Source: Polyangium fumosum
GTDB lineage: Bacteria > Myxococcota_A > Polyangia > Polyangiales > Polyangiaceae
NCBI RefSeq assembly: GCF_005144585.1
Contig: NZ_SSMQ01000015.1
Coordinates: 1 to 64,000 of the forward strand
Reading direction: 5' to 3'
Length of the DNA stretch: 64,000 nt
The notes below the pieces were generated by a model that was not told where the DNA came from, made no database searches, and worked only from the letters and a program-made list of their open reading frames with translations. Of this stretch, positions 25,401 through 32,900 are shown one piece after another (the stretch's first letter is position 1; every line of letters begins with the position of its first letter). Made by a program: the position numbers and the translations under genes.

Positions 25401-26651
25401 CGCGTACCGGCCGCTCGACGCGCGCATCACGTGCCCGCCGATCGGCTCGATGCGCCCCTGCAGCGCGATCGGATCGAGCTGCGACGTGAAATGCAGCAAG
25501 GCCACCGTCCGCCGCTCGCTCGCCGATGCGTCGGACGACCTCGGCCCCGCGCCCGCCGACGAGGCCCGATCCACGGCCTGGGGTTTTCCGCTCCCCTTCG
25601 TCGCGGGGTCCCCGGGGCTCCCCGGGGCCTTCCCCGCCTCGGGCTCCGTCCCGAGGGGGATCGCCGCGAGCGCCTCGTCGAGCTCCCTCGCGTTCGTGTA
25701 TCGCGCCGCCGGATCCTTCTCCAGGCACCGGAGCACAATGTCCTCCAGCGCCGTCGGGATCGGCGCCCCGGCCGCACGTTCGAGCCGCGCAGGCCTGCGG
25801 GACAGGTGCCCCTCCCGCACCGCCGCGGGCGGGCCCCAGAAGGGCGGCGGACCGGCGAGCATCTCGTACAGGATCACGCCCACCGCATACACGTCGGCGC
25901 GCGCGTCGAGCTCGGCGCGGCCCTCGCATTGCTCGGGCGCCATGTACTCGATCGTGCCGACCATGGCGCCCTCCTCGGGCGGGGTCGTGCGCGCCGGCAT
26001 CACACCTTCGCGCCGGGCGAGCCCCAGATCGAGCACGGTCGCGCGGCCGGGCGGCTCCGTGACGAGGATGTTTTCGGGTTTGATGTCGCGGTGGACCAGG
26101 CCCTCGTCGTGCACGGCGCGCAGCGACGTGAGCAGGGCGCGCGTGATCGCGCAGGCCTCCGCCGGGGGCAGCGCCCCCCCGCGGGCCACGAGGATCTCCG
26201 CGAGCGTCCTCGCCTCGACGAGCTCCATCACGATGTAGGGTGAACCCGAGGCGAGCACGCCTGCGTCGAGCACCTCGGGCACGTGCGGCTGGCCCACGAG
26301 GCGCAGCGCCACGAGCTCGTGCGCCAGCCGTTGCGCGGCGCCGGCCCGATCGTCTCGGGCCAGCTTGATCGCCACGCGGCGCCCGACATTCGGCGGCGCC
26401 GTCGACACGGCCGCATAGACCATGCCAAACCCGCCCCGGCCGAGCATACGCTCGGTGCGGTATCCGCGAAACGCGGGCAGCGGCGCCTCGGGCTCGGACG
26501 ATATCTCGGGCGCCGTATCCCCTTCCAGCGAGCGACCGTGCTCCGAGCACCCGGAGGCCCCCACCCGCCTCCCGCACGAAGCACAACGCGATCCCTTCCG
26601 TCCTTGTCGGACGGCCGCGTCATGCTCCGGCGGCGGCGGTGGCGTGGTCAT
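22491..26651 (-). CDS. Ser/Thr protein kinase with AAA-type ATPase and TPR regions
   Basis: A 1386-residue signalling protein. Near residues 24-40 is a CASC...GCSEH cluster that may bind zinc. The Hanks kinase domain (about 60-330) has GRGGFGMVYAA, VAIKLA, HRDIKPENI, the DLG variant (VLDLGLARR) instead of DFG, and APEQCEG. The next region (about 390-550) resembles a degenerate class III cyclase. A P-loop GDPGHGKSHL near residue 565 starts an AAA/STAND-like ATPase, and TPR-like helices fill 900-1386. This order is known from myxobacterial PknK-like regulators. The ATG 26651 follows the stop of a lipoprotein gene by 2 nt; the upstream open frame is that gene's shadow. Its stop lies in an inverted-repeat element. 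Confidence 0.88.
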   Translation of the reverse strand: MTTPPPPPEHDAAVRQGRKGSRCASCGRRVGASGCSEHGRSLEGDTAPEISSEPEAPLPAFRGYRTERMLGRGGFGMVYAAVSTAPPNVGRRVAIKLARDDRAGAAQRLAHELVALRLVGQPHVPEVLDAGVLASGSPYIVMELVEARTLAEILVARGGALPPAEACAITRALLTSLRAVHDEGLVHRDIKPENILVTEPPGRATVLDLGLARREGVMPARTTPPEEGAMVGTIEYMAPEQCEGRAELDARADVYAVGVILYEMLAGPPPFWGPPAAVREGHLSRRPARLERAAGAPIPTALEDIVLRCLEKDPAARYTNARELDEALAAIPLGTEPEAGKAPGSPGDPATKGSGKPQAVDRASSAGAGPRSSDASASERRTVALLHFTSQLDPIALQGRIEPIGGHVMRASSGRYAVAFGHEADENPVRLAIRAAQDLVARGICERVWIDLANVSVTTRPDGSKRLLSPHLARIGQAPLPASTAPILLSPAARGVLTEADLSELLSLFGAKAVEESELSGAEDPTTRLGHVGPPLVGRDDLLETLALAALRSVREGVPSVAVIVGDPGHGKSHLRRLLVERMRTLVPLGAVVDLRAPEPIVGGGDSVRDLLSAALGLPASMPAEGRKAALRERLGPASSPEAEAALALALGWVGPPRGDETTDFPGLRALEAAPFALGATLRVAGGEALRRRAERTPLCVVLDDAQFADEATLGILEHATLAEARAPIFVCALGRPVFKENHPSWAERAAHRDVFDLGPLDPQSAASLVRALLAPAENVPELAVRRLVERTQGIPLLLVELVRGLKGAGIVRRHEGGRGFYVATDELDRVPDLPLIEWLAHREIDALSPAERAHARLVATVGAEVTPEEISGILRGILRRLDQSGESSEFPLDARIGIERLLNTGVLRRQRHGRVGFRHALVRETIARGVPEALRRKIHLTCAEYYRDTPGPPEGPPEEQRLPQLAYHAARAGLCDVAETAYMALAEAARARHTYVDAERFYTLALEQQASTGTRRGGAYRGRGLMRYRVGRYHDALADFAEARAAASAAGDAMEIVEILLDEATALDWMGEHAASRDKVHEAQALVAGRATPLLSARILLGIGRSHYRFSLKEEALDALTRAATEAAALGEAGYETQVIALLMLGYLEQGIGRHAEAERALDRAVTLCDTHGDALHLAASINTRGVLRGFQGERQRMISDLERVISLGRELGQDYIEWTGHFNLGECLYLMAELEAAEPHVAQARAIDERPMGGEPRTASILLQARMLLYRGDIENARALAARARGGTSAPLTVPSDDVLCSMIELAAEDAGEEAWEALEARSERYSIGQERIEVVEARGLSALRRGRWREAARHLERALALSRQIPNVIGKRLARHLAEAMRD

Positions 26652-26653
26652 CT

Positions 26654-27496
26654 CTACGGTAGGAAAACCGTGATCACATACTCGGTTTTCCCCCCGGAAG
26701 GAACCCCAGATTCGGGTGCGGCGCAGCCTGGATGGTACAGGTTTTCGCCGAGCGGCTCGCATTGCTCCGCGCAGGGCCCCATGATTTCCATGATGCCGCA
26801 GTCCGCGTCGGTCCTTCCCGGGAGGCCAGCCGCGCAATCACGCGACGTCCTCCGGGCCCGGACCACGTTCCCCGGGTTGTAACAGGTGCGCAGATAAGGC
26901 TGCGGAAGGAAAAGGTTTCCCCAGAACGCCCCCTCCTCGTAGATGAATTCCTGGACCTCCTCGTCCGCCGGCTCCGCAAACGCGTCCGCGGATCCCTGCA
27001 TCGAGATCTCGACGGCCCGACCGTACCGATTCGTGCGCGCGCCGAGGCACGCCGAGACCCACTGCTGACCCGCCTCGTCGAGCGGCGCCTGCTCCCACGA
27101 CGGGGCGAGCCCCGCGATACCTCGGTACGATTCGTTGTGGACGACGCCGTGCAGGTCCGTCCAGGAGAACACGAACGCCTGCTCCGGCCCCAGCGCGCAG
27201 CCCACGGCATAGGAAAGGAACATCCGCGCGAGCCGCCCCCGCACCGAGGGGGACTCGATAGCCGCCCGCGCCCCCGGCACCATCGCGTCGACCGAAAGCG
27301 GCGCCTTGGCGAAGTCCCCACCCGCCGTCAGCGCCTCGGGAACGAGCGCGTTGAGAATGTTTATCCCCGAGGCCGCCTCCCCCACGGCCTCGGCGTTGTC
27401 CACCTCTTCTTCTCCCGGCGCCCCCACGCAACCGAGGACCGGCATGACTGCCACGAGCATGAACGGAAAAAACGCGACCATTGATTTCCGAGACAT
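26654..27496 (-). CDS. Putative lipoprotein coupled to the large kinase
   Basis: A 280-residue protein with a lipoprotein signal (MSRKSMVAFFPFMLVAVMPVLGC). The mature part has an acidic start (EEEVDNAEAVGE) and about seven Cys residues, mostly C-terminal (TCYNPGN, DCAAG, DCGIME, PCAEQCE, PGCAAPE), suggesting disulfides. No family is recognised. I chose ATG 27496 because the signal peptide begins there. Its TAG stop is 2 nt from the start of the kinase/ATPase gene, so the two are almost certainly one transcript. A lipoprotein tied so closely to a cytoplasmic kinase could be an output or a sensor input; the sequence does not decide. Confidence 0.75.
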   Translation of the reverse strand: MSRKSMVAFFPFMLVAVMPVLGCVGAPGEEEVDNAEAVGEAASGINILNALVPEALTAGGDFAKAPLSVDAMVPGARAAIESPSVRGRLARMFLSYAVGCALGPEQAFVFSWTDLHGVVHNESYRGIAGLAPSWEQAPLDEAGQQWVSACLGARTNRYGRAVEISMQGSADAFAEPADEEVQEFIYEEGAFWGNLFLPQPYLRTCYNPGNVVRARRTSRDCAAGLPGRTDADCGIMEIMGPCAEQCEPLGENLYHPGCAAPESGVPSGGKTEYVITVFLP

Positions 27497-27814
27497 GTAC
27501 CCCCCCGTCTCAGAGATTCCCCTCACGATAGCGCGAAACACGGAGCTGGCACAGGACACGACGAACTTGGAGTACGGGCGTCCTGCGAACGGGAAACCCT
27601 CGACAACGGCATCGGGAATCGCCCTGATGGACGTCTAGGGTCCGGGGATCGGGGGCGGCCCCATCAGGCCCGTGCGTACCCTGATTCGATCACGCAACGC
27701 AGCGATCCCGCGGCCTTCCGGAGAGCGCGGAGAGCGCGGAAATCGGTTGCCGAAGCGGCGCATTTCAGGTCATACCCGTGGCGTGGGATCGCGATCGTAC
27801 CGGGGGAGGGCAAG
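27497..27814. other. Divergent intergenic region between lipoprotein/kinase operon and second kinase
   Basis: About 318 bp with no convincing gene. It must hold the promoters of both divergent units. I see no clear -35/-10 pair, sigma-54 site or strong hairpin. A short GC-rich run (GGGATCGGGGGCGGCCCC, near 27645) is the only obvious compositional feature. Confidence 0.5.
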
Positions 27815-29245
27815 ATGGGTCGATCAGGGCTTCTCGGGGGAAGCGTGGTGAGCAACGGCGAGGATCACGATGTTCCCCTTGCCGTCGGGACGTCCGTGGG
27901 TGGGTACGTCATCGACCGGCTCGTCGCGCGTGGTGGGTGTGGCTCGGTGTATCGCGCGCATCCGGCGGGGCGCGCCGAGCCCGTGGCGATCAAGGTCCTG
28001 CATCCGACGCTCGCGCCGCTGCCCAAGATGATCGAGCGGTTCGTCCGGGAGGTCGAACTGCTCCGGCGCATCCGTCATCCGAACATCGTCGAGATCAAGG
28101 AAGTCGGCGCGCTCGCCTGCGGCACGCCGTTCTTCGTGATGGAGTATTTGCCCGGCGTCACGCTCGACGTCTTGCTCTCGATGCGCGGCCGCCTCGGCCC
28201 GGAAGAGGCGCTCGAGATCCTCGAGCCTGTTTGCGCGGCGCTCGGCGCGGCGCACGCGGCGGGCATCGTTCATCGCGACGTCAAGGCGAGCAACGTGATG
28301 GCGACGGGCGGGCTCGGCGGCGTGAAGCTCCTCGATTTCGGCATCGCGAAGCTCGTCGATCCGGGCACGTCGAGCGCGGGCCTGACCTCGGTGAATCGGC
28401 AGATCGGCACGCTCACGATCATGGCGCCCGAGCAGCTCCTCTGCGCGCCGGTCGACGCGCGCACGGACGTCTACGCGCTCGGCGCGCTCCTCTATCGGCT
28501 GCTCACGGGCCGTTTGCCGTTCGAGTCCTCGTTCCCCGGCGAGCTCGTGCGCAAGCACCTGGAAGAGCCCGCGCCGCGCCCGAGCGAGCGTGTCCCCGTC
28601 TCGCGCGAGATCGACGCGGTCGTGCTGAAGTGCCTGGAAAAACGGCCCGAGCGCCGATACGAATCGGTGCATGCGCTCGTGCGGGCGCTGCGCCACGCGA
28701 CTTCGGCGGGCACGTTGCGCTCGTCTTCGCACCAGCTCCCGCGCTTCGCGGTGGGCATCTTCCTCGAGATCCGGCTCCGCGCGGACGCCGAGGACGCGCC
28801 GGATCTTTTTGCGGCCGAGATCGAGCGGATCCTGGCGAGCGCCGAGGATCGGATGCGCAGCGCGGGCTTCGCGCTCTGCACGAGCACGAGCGCGGAGGTG
28901 CTCGGGTTGCGGCTGCTCCCGCGGGATCCTGCGCGCTGGCAGGACGAGCGGCAGGCCGCGCTCGATTTCGCGCTCGACCTGCATACGGCGCTCGCGTCGC
29001 GCTCGGGATCGGATCCGCGCGTGCACGTGAATGTCTCGGCGCATGCGGGTGAGGTCGTGGTGCGCGAGCGAATGGACGCGGATCCGGAGATCGTCGGCGG
29101 ACCGCTCGCGCGCACGGGTGATTGGGCCTCGTCGGAGGAGACGGCGAATCTATGCGCGACGTGGGAGCTGCTCGACGGCCTCGGCGGCTTCGAAGCGGCG
29201 CCCGGCCCCGATCCGCTCGTCCTCGTCAGCCGCAGCGCGGCCTGA
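27815..29245 (+). CDS. Ser/Thr protein kinase with cyclase-like C-terminal region
   Basis: A 476-residue cytoplasmic Hanks-type kinase. Motifs are intact: glycine loop ARGGCGSVYRA, VAIKVL lysine near 58, HRDVKASN near 152-159, DFG near 174 and APEQ near 206. The C-terminal third (about 310-470) has no transmembrane helix; it contains an HVNVSAHAGEVVVRE segment and a GGPLARTGDWAS segment that resemble class III nucleotidyl-cyclase domains but lack clear metal-binding aspartates, so it is probably a degenerate regulatory domain. The ATG is preceded by GGGGGAGGG. A long AT-rich gap follows it. Confidence 0.88.
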   Translation: MGRSGLLGGSVVSNGEDHDVPLAVGTSVGGYVIDRLVARGGCGSVYRAHPAGRAEPVAIKVLHPTLAPLPKMIERFVREVELLRRIRHPNIVEIKEVGALACGTPFFVMEYLPGVTLDVLLSMRGRLGPEEALEILEPVCAALGAAHAAGIVHRDVKASNVMATGGLGGVKLLDFGIAKLVDPGTSSAGLTSVNRQIGTLTIMAPEQLLCAPVDARTDVYALGALLYRLLTGRLPFESSFPGELVRKHLEEPAPRPSERVPVSREIDAVVLKCLEKRPERRYESVHALVRALRHATSAGTLRSSSHQLPRFAVGIFLEIRLRADAEDAPDLFAAEIERILASAEDRMRSAGFALCTSTSAEVLGLRLLPRDPARWQDERQAALDFALDLHTALASRSGSDPRVHVNVSAHAGEVVVRERMDADPEIVGGPLARTGDWASSEETANLCATWELLDGLGGFEAAPGPDPLVLVSRSAA

Positions 29246-29699
29246 AAACCGAGGGGCGCCCTGCCCCTCGGCGATTCGATTCCCGCACATTTCAATCCCA
29301 CCCATTGCGACTCCTGCGACGACTATTCGGCGCAATGACGACACGCACCATTCCATTCTATGCCACACACAGAATAACCAAGACAAACCAATGTTACAAG
29401 GTTTTACAAGAAACACGTTTTACAAGACAATCAATTTTAAATGATGACCACGCCATAATGCACACCAACGCGCCGCGTTAAAATTCGCGACGCTCCATGA
29501 CGCAAACATCGACAAAAAGGCCCCAAAAACACCCGGAGGCTCGGAAAAGGGCCCGGGGACCCGGAGCGCCCCGCGGAGGCCGCTCGCCGATAAGGAAAAA
29601 ACGGCCCCAAAGTACTGGTAGCAAGATGTTTGAGTGATAACAGTCAGCCAGTTCCACCGTCAGCGTAAGCATGTTGCGCAAATAGTGAGGAATCCATCA

Positions 29700-29715
29700 G
29701 TTTGTCGCACCAAAC
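29700..29715. promoter_or_regulatory. Operator-like dyad, copy 1
   Basis: The 16-bp GTTTGTCGCACCAAAC has inverted arms GTTTG/CAAAC. It shares the longer context ATCAGTTTGTCGCA with copy 2, 113 bp downstream. A repressor or activator half-site pair is inferred. Confidence 0.5.
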
Positions 29716-29812
29716 GAGTCCCCAAGGACTGGCAGCACGACGTTGCCGTTCCAACACATGCATCATTTAGTAAATTAAAACACAATAAAAGCAACGCGTA
29801 GTGATCCCATCA

Positions 29813-29828
29813 GTTTGTCGCAACAAAC
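29813..29828. promoter_or_regulatory. Operator-like dyad, copy 2
   Basis: The 16-bp GTTTGTCGCAACAAAC has perfect 6-bp arms GTTTGT/ACAAAC with a 4-bp centre. It lies just upstream of the giant gene, following an AT-rich stretch (29761-29800) that could carry the promoter. Confidence 0.5.
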
Positions 29829-29915
29829 CACCCCCTCGCACCCCCGCCGCCGTTGCCGGACGCGAGGAGCGGGGGATACGATGGGCGCCGGTCGACACCC
29901 CCCGGGAGCCCCTAC

Positions 29916-32900
29916 ATGGCCGGACTCGGCTGGCTGCACCTCAGCGATCTTCACGTCGGAGCCGCCCGAACCCTCTGGCAGCGGCCCCGCTACCGCGAGG
30001 AGATGGAGCGGGACCTCGGCTGGCTCCACGAACGAGTCGGCTCGTTCGACCTCCTCCTCGTGACCGGCGACCTCGCCTCGACCGGCACCGAGACCGAATA
30101 CGAGATCGTCACGGAGGGGCTCGCCTCGCTCCAGGATTTCCTGGCCGGACTCGGCTCGCGCCCCGCCCTGCTCGCGGTCCCCGGCAACAAGGACCTCGTT
30201 CGCACCACGGCGAGCGCGGCCCCCGACCCGGCCACCTGGGCGGCAGACCCCAAGACACGCGAGGCCTTCTTCGAGGACGCGACGCATCGAAGCCGACATG
30301 TGGTCACGGCCGCGTTCGCCCCCTTCCGTCGGTGGATGGCCGGGTGGCACAAACGACCGGCCTCGGTCGACGTCGCCGCAAAGGAGGGCCTCCTGCCGGG
30401 CGACTTCGCGGCGACCGTGACGAAAGACGGCCATCGCTTCGGCATCGCAGGCATCAATACGGCCTTTCTGGAGCTCGCCGGGAGCGCCTTTGGCGCTCTC
30501 GACGTGGATCCGCGGCAGATCGAAGCGGCCGCGGGGGACCTCGACGCCTGGGCCCGCGCGCACGACGCCTGCCTCCTGCTCACGCACCATCCGCCGTCCG
30601 GGCTCTCCCCGCGCGCGCTCGCGCGATTCTCGACCGATCTCGCGCCGCTCGGCCGATTCGCGCTCCACCTCGCGGGCAGCCTCAGCGGCGGCGCGCCCCT
30701 GGTGGACGACGCCCCTCACGCGCCTCTCTTTTCCACGTTTCCCTTCTCCAGCGGCGTCAGCGCCGACCGACGCCACGGGTATGCCGCCGGCCGCCTCGAC
30801 CTCGACACCGGCACGATTGCACTCTGGCCCCGCCTCCTCGGCTTCTCCCCGAGCATGGATCCCCACTTCCAGGGCCCCGTCTCCACACGCCCGGACGAGC
30901 CCCTCCGTGTGTTCGTCCGTCAGGGTCCCGCCGAAGTGGCGAAATCGGACGACCTTGCCGACGACGAAGCCCTCGAATTGCCGTTCCCCGCAGAACACGC
31001 CCCCGAGCTCGAAGCCAAGCCCGCGGCCAAGCCCGCGCCCGAGCCGCTCGAATCAAAAAAAGCGGAAGCCGGCCCCCCGCCGCCCCCTCGCCCACCGCCC
31101 ATCGCCGCGTCCGTCGCCGCCTTCGCCCCCTCCCCCGTCCCCGGCCGCGCCCCCGGAGGCGCTCGCAGCCTCGCTCCCGCCCCCGCTCCCGCGTCCGCCC
31201 CCGCGCCCGCCTCCGCTCCCGCTTCCGCCGACCTCCCCTCCGAATTCACCCTCCTCCGCTCCTTGCCCATCGACCGCGGCCCGCTCGCCCGCGTCCGCTT
31301 CTCGCCCGCCGGAGGCGCCTTCGCCGCCATTTCGTTCTGGGGCAAGATCCACGTCTGGGACGCGGACACGCAATCGAACCGCTGGGTCGCGCGCGCCGGC
31401 TCCGACGCGATGGACCTCTGCTTCTCGCACGACGGCCGCCGCCTGGCCACGCGCGCCGGGACAAACCTCTCCGTATGGGATGCCTCGAACGGCGAATGCC
31501 TCCACACCCTGCACGAGGTCTCCGGCACGAGCCTCGCCTGGTCCCCGGAGAACATCCTCGCCGTGGGCCAGCCCGACGGCAAGGTCCTCTTCCTCGACGC
31601 GGACGAGCTCTCCCCCCTCGGCCACCTCGATCACGGCTTCTGCCCCGAAGGCATCTTCGCCCTCGCCTTCTCGCCCGACGGTGAATTCCTCGTCTCCGGC
31701 GGCAAGGGCGACGGGTTCGTCGCCATTTCGACCATCCCGGCCGGCATGTTGCCGCAAAACGGATTCACCCGCGCCGCGCATTTCCATCGCGGATCCGTCC
31801 TCGATTTCGCGTTCCGACCCGGCGCGCCGCACGTCGCCTCCTCCGCCGACGACGGCACCATTGCGGTCTGGAGCCTCGTCGACGGCGCCTTCCTCGCCAA
31901 GCTCGAAGGCCATCCCACCGCCGTCACGAGCCTCTCCTTCTCGCACGACGGGCGGCTCCTCGCCTCCCGCTCCCGCGACGGCCTCGTCCTCCTCTGGCGC
32001 ACCGATACCTGGGAGCCCGCGGCTCGCTTGCGATCCTCCACGAATTACCTGGCCGGCGCCGCCTTCTCCCCCACCGAGCCCACCATCGCCATTCCCTCGC
32101 CGACCGGCAACCTCGCCCTTTTCTCCGTCGACATCGACGCCCTCCGCGGCCGCGCCCCCTCCTCCACCACGCTCCACACCACCACCGCCAAAGTCGTCCT
32201 CCTCGGCGAGGGCCGCGCTGGGAAAAGCTGCCTCGCCCTCCGCCTCGCCGAGGACCGTTACGAGGAGCAACCTTCCACCCACGGCATGCGCTTCTGGCCC
32301 ATCGCGGGCGCGCGCCTCCCCCGCGACACGCCTGCCCCGAAAAACCACCGCCGCGAGCTCGTCGTATGGGATCTCGGCGGCCAGGACGAATATCGACTCG
32401 TCCACCCCCTCTTCTTGCGGGATACCTCCCTCGCCGTGCTCGTCTTCGAACCCGGCCGCGGCAAGGCCGCCGAAAACGAAATCGTCTCCTGGAACGATCA
32501 CCTCGGCGATGCCGACGAAAACGACGGCGCCCCCCGCCGCTTGCTCGTCGGCACCAAGCTCGACGATGCCGAGCGCGCGCCCGAGGATCGCGCCGGCAGC
32601 GAGCGCCTCCGCACCCGCACCGGCGCCCTCGCGTACGTGCCCACGAGCGCCCGCACGGGCCGCGGCATCTCCGAATTGAAGAGCGCGATCCTCGGCGCCA
32701 TCGATTGGTCCTCGCTCGGCCCGACGAGCCGCCCCGTCCTCTTCGAGCGCATTCGCGCGCACGTCGAGCGCGCCCGCAAGGCCGGCCGCGCCGTGCTCAC
32801 GCTCCTCGAGCTCCAGGCGAGCGTGGCCCAGGACGAGACCAACACCGAGCTCGATGTCGCCATCCCCGCCGTCGCCTCCCAGCTCGCCCGCCAGGGCCTC

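Larger units (their letters stand above)
29246..29915. promoter_or_regulatory. AT-rich intergenic regulatory region
   Basis: About 670 bp without a convincing gene. The stretches 29330-29520 and 29590-29830 are strikingly AT-rich against this GC-rich background. It contains a cluster of TTACAAG words (around 29394-29426, two as GTTTTACAAG), a GC-rich hairpin-prone island at about 29530-29590, and a loosely duplicated block of about 113 bp, each copy with a CTGGYAGCA word and each ending in a CAGTTTGTCGCA-type dyad. The second dyad lies about 90 bp upstream of the giant MPE-WD40-GTPase gene. The layout suggests a heavily regulated or horizontally acquired promoter region. Confidence 0.6.

Noticed and set aside
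29640-29830. CRISPR array in the AT-rich region
   Set aside because: There are only two similar sites, 113 bp apart, with partly similar sequence between them; this is a duplicated block, not regular repeat-spacer units.
29853-29915. Upstream 21-codon extension of the giant gene
   Set aside because: Residues before ATG 29916 are Arg/Gly/Pro-rich with no domain, while the metallophosphoesterase begins right after ATG 29916.
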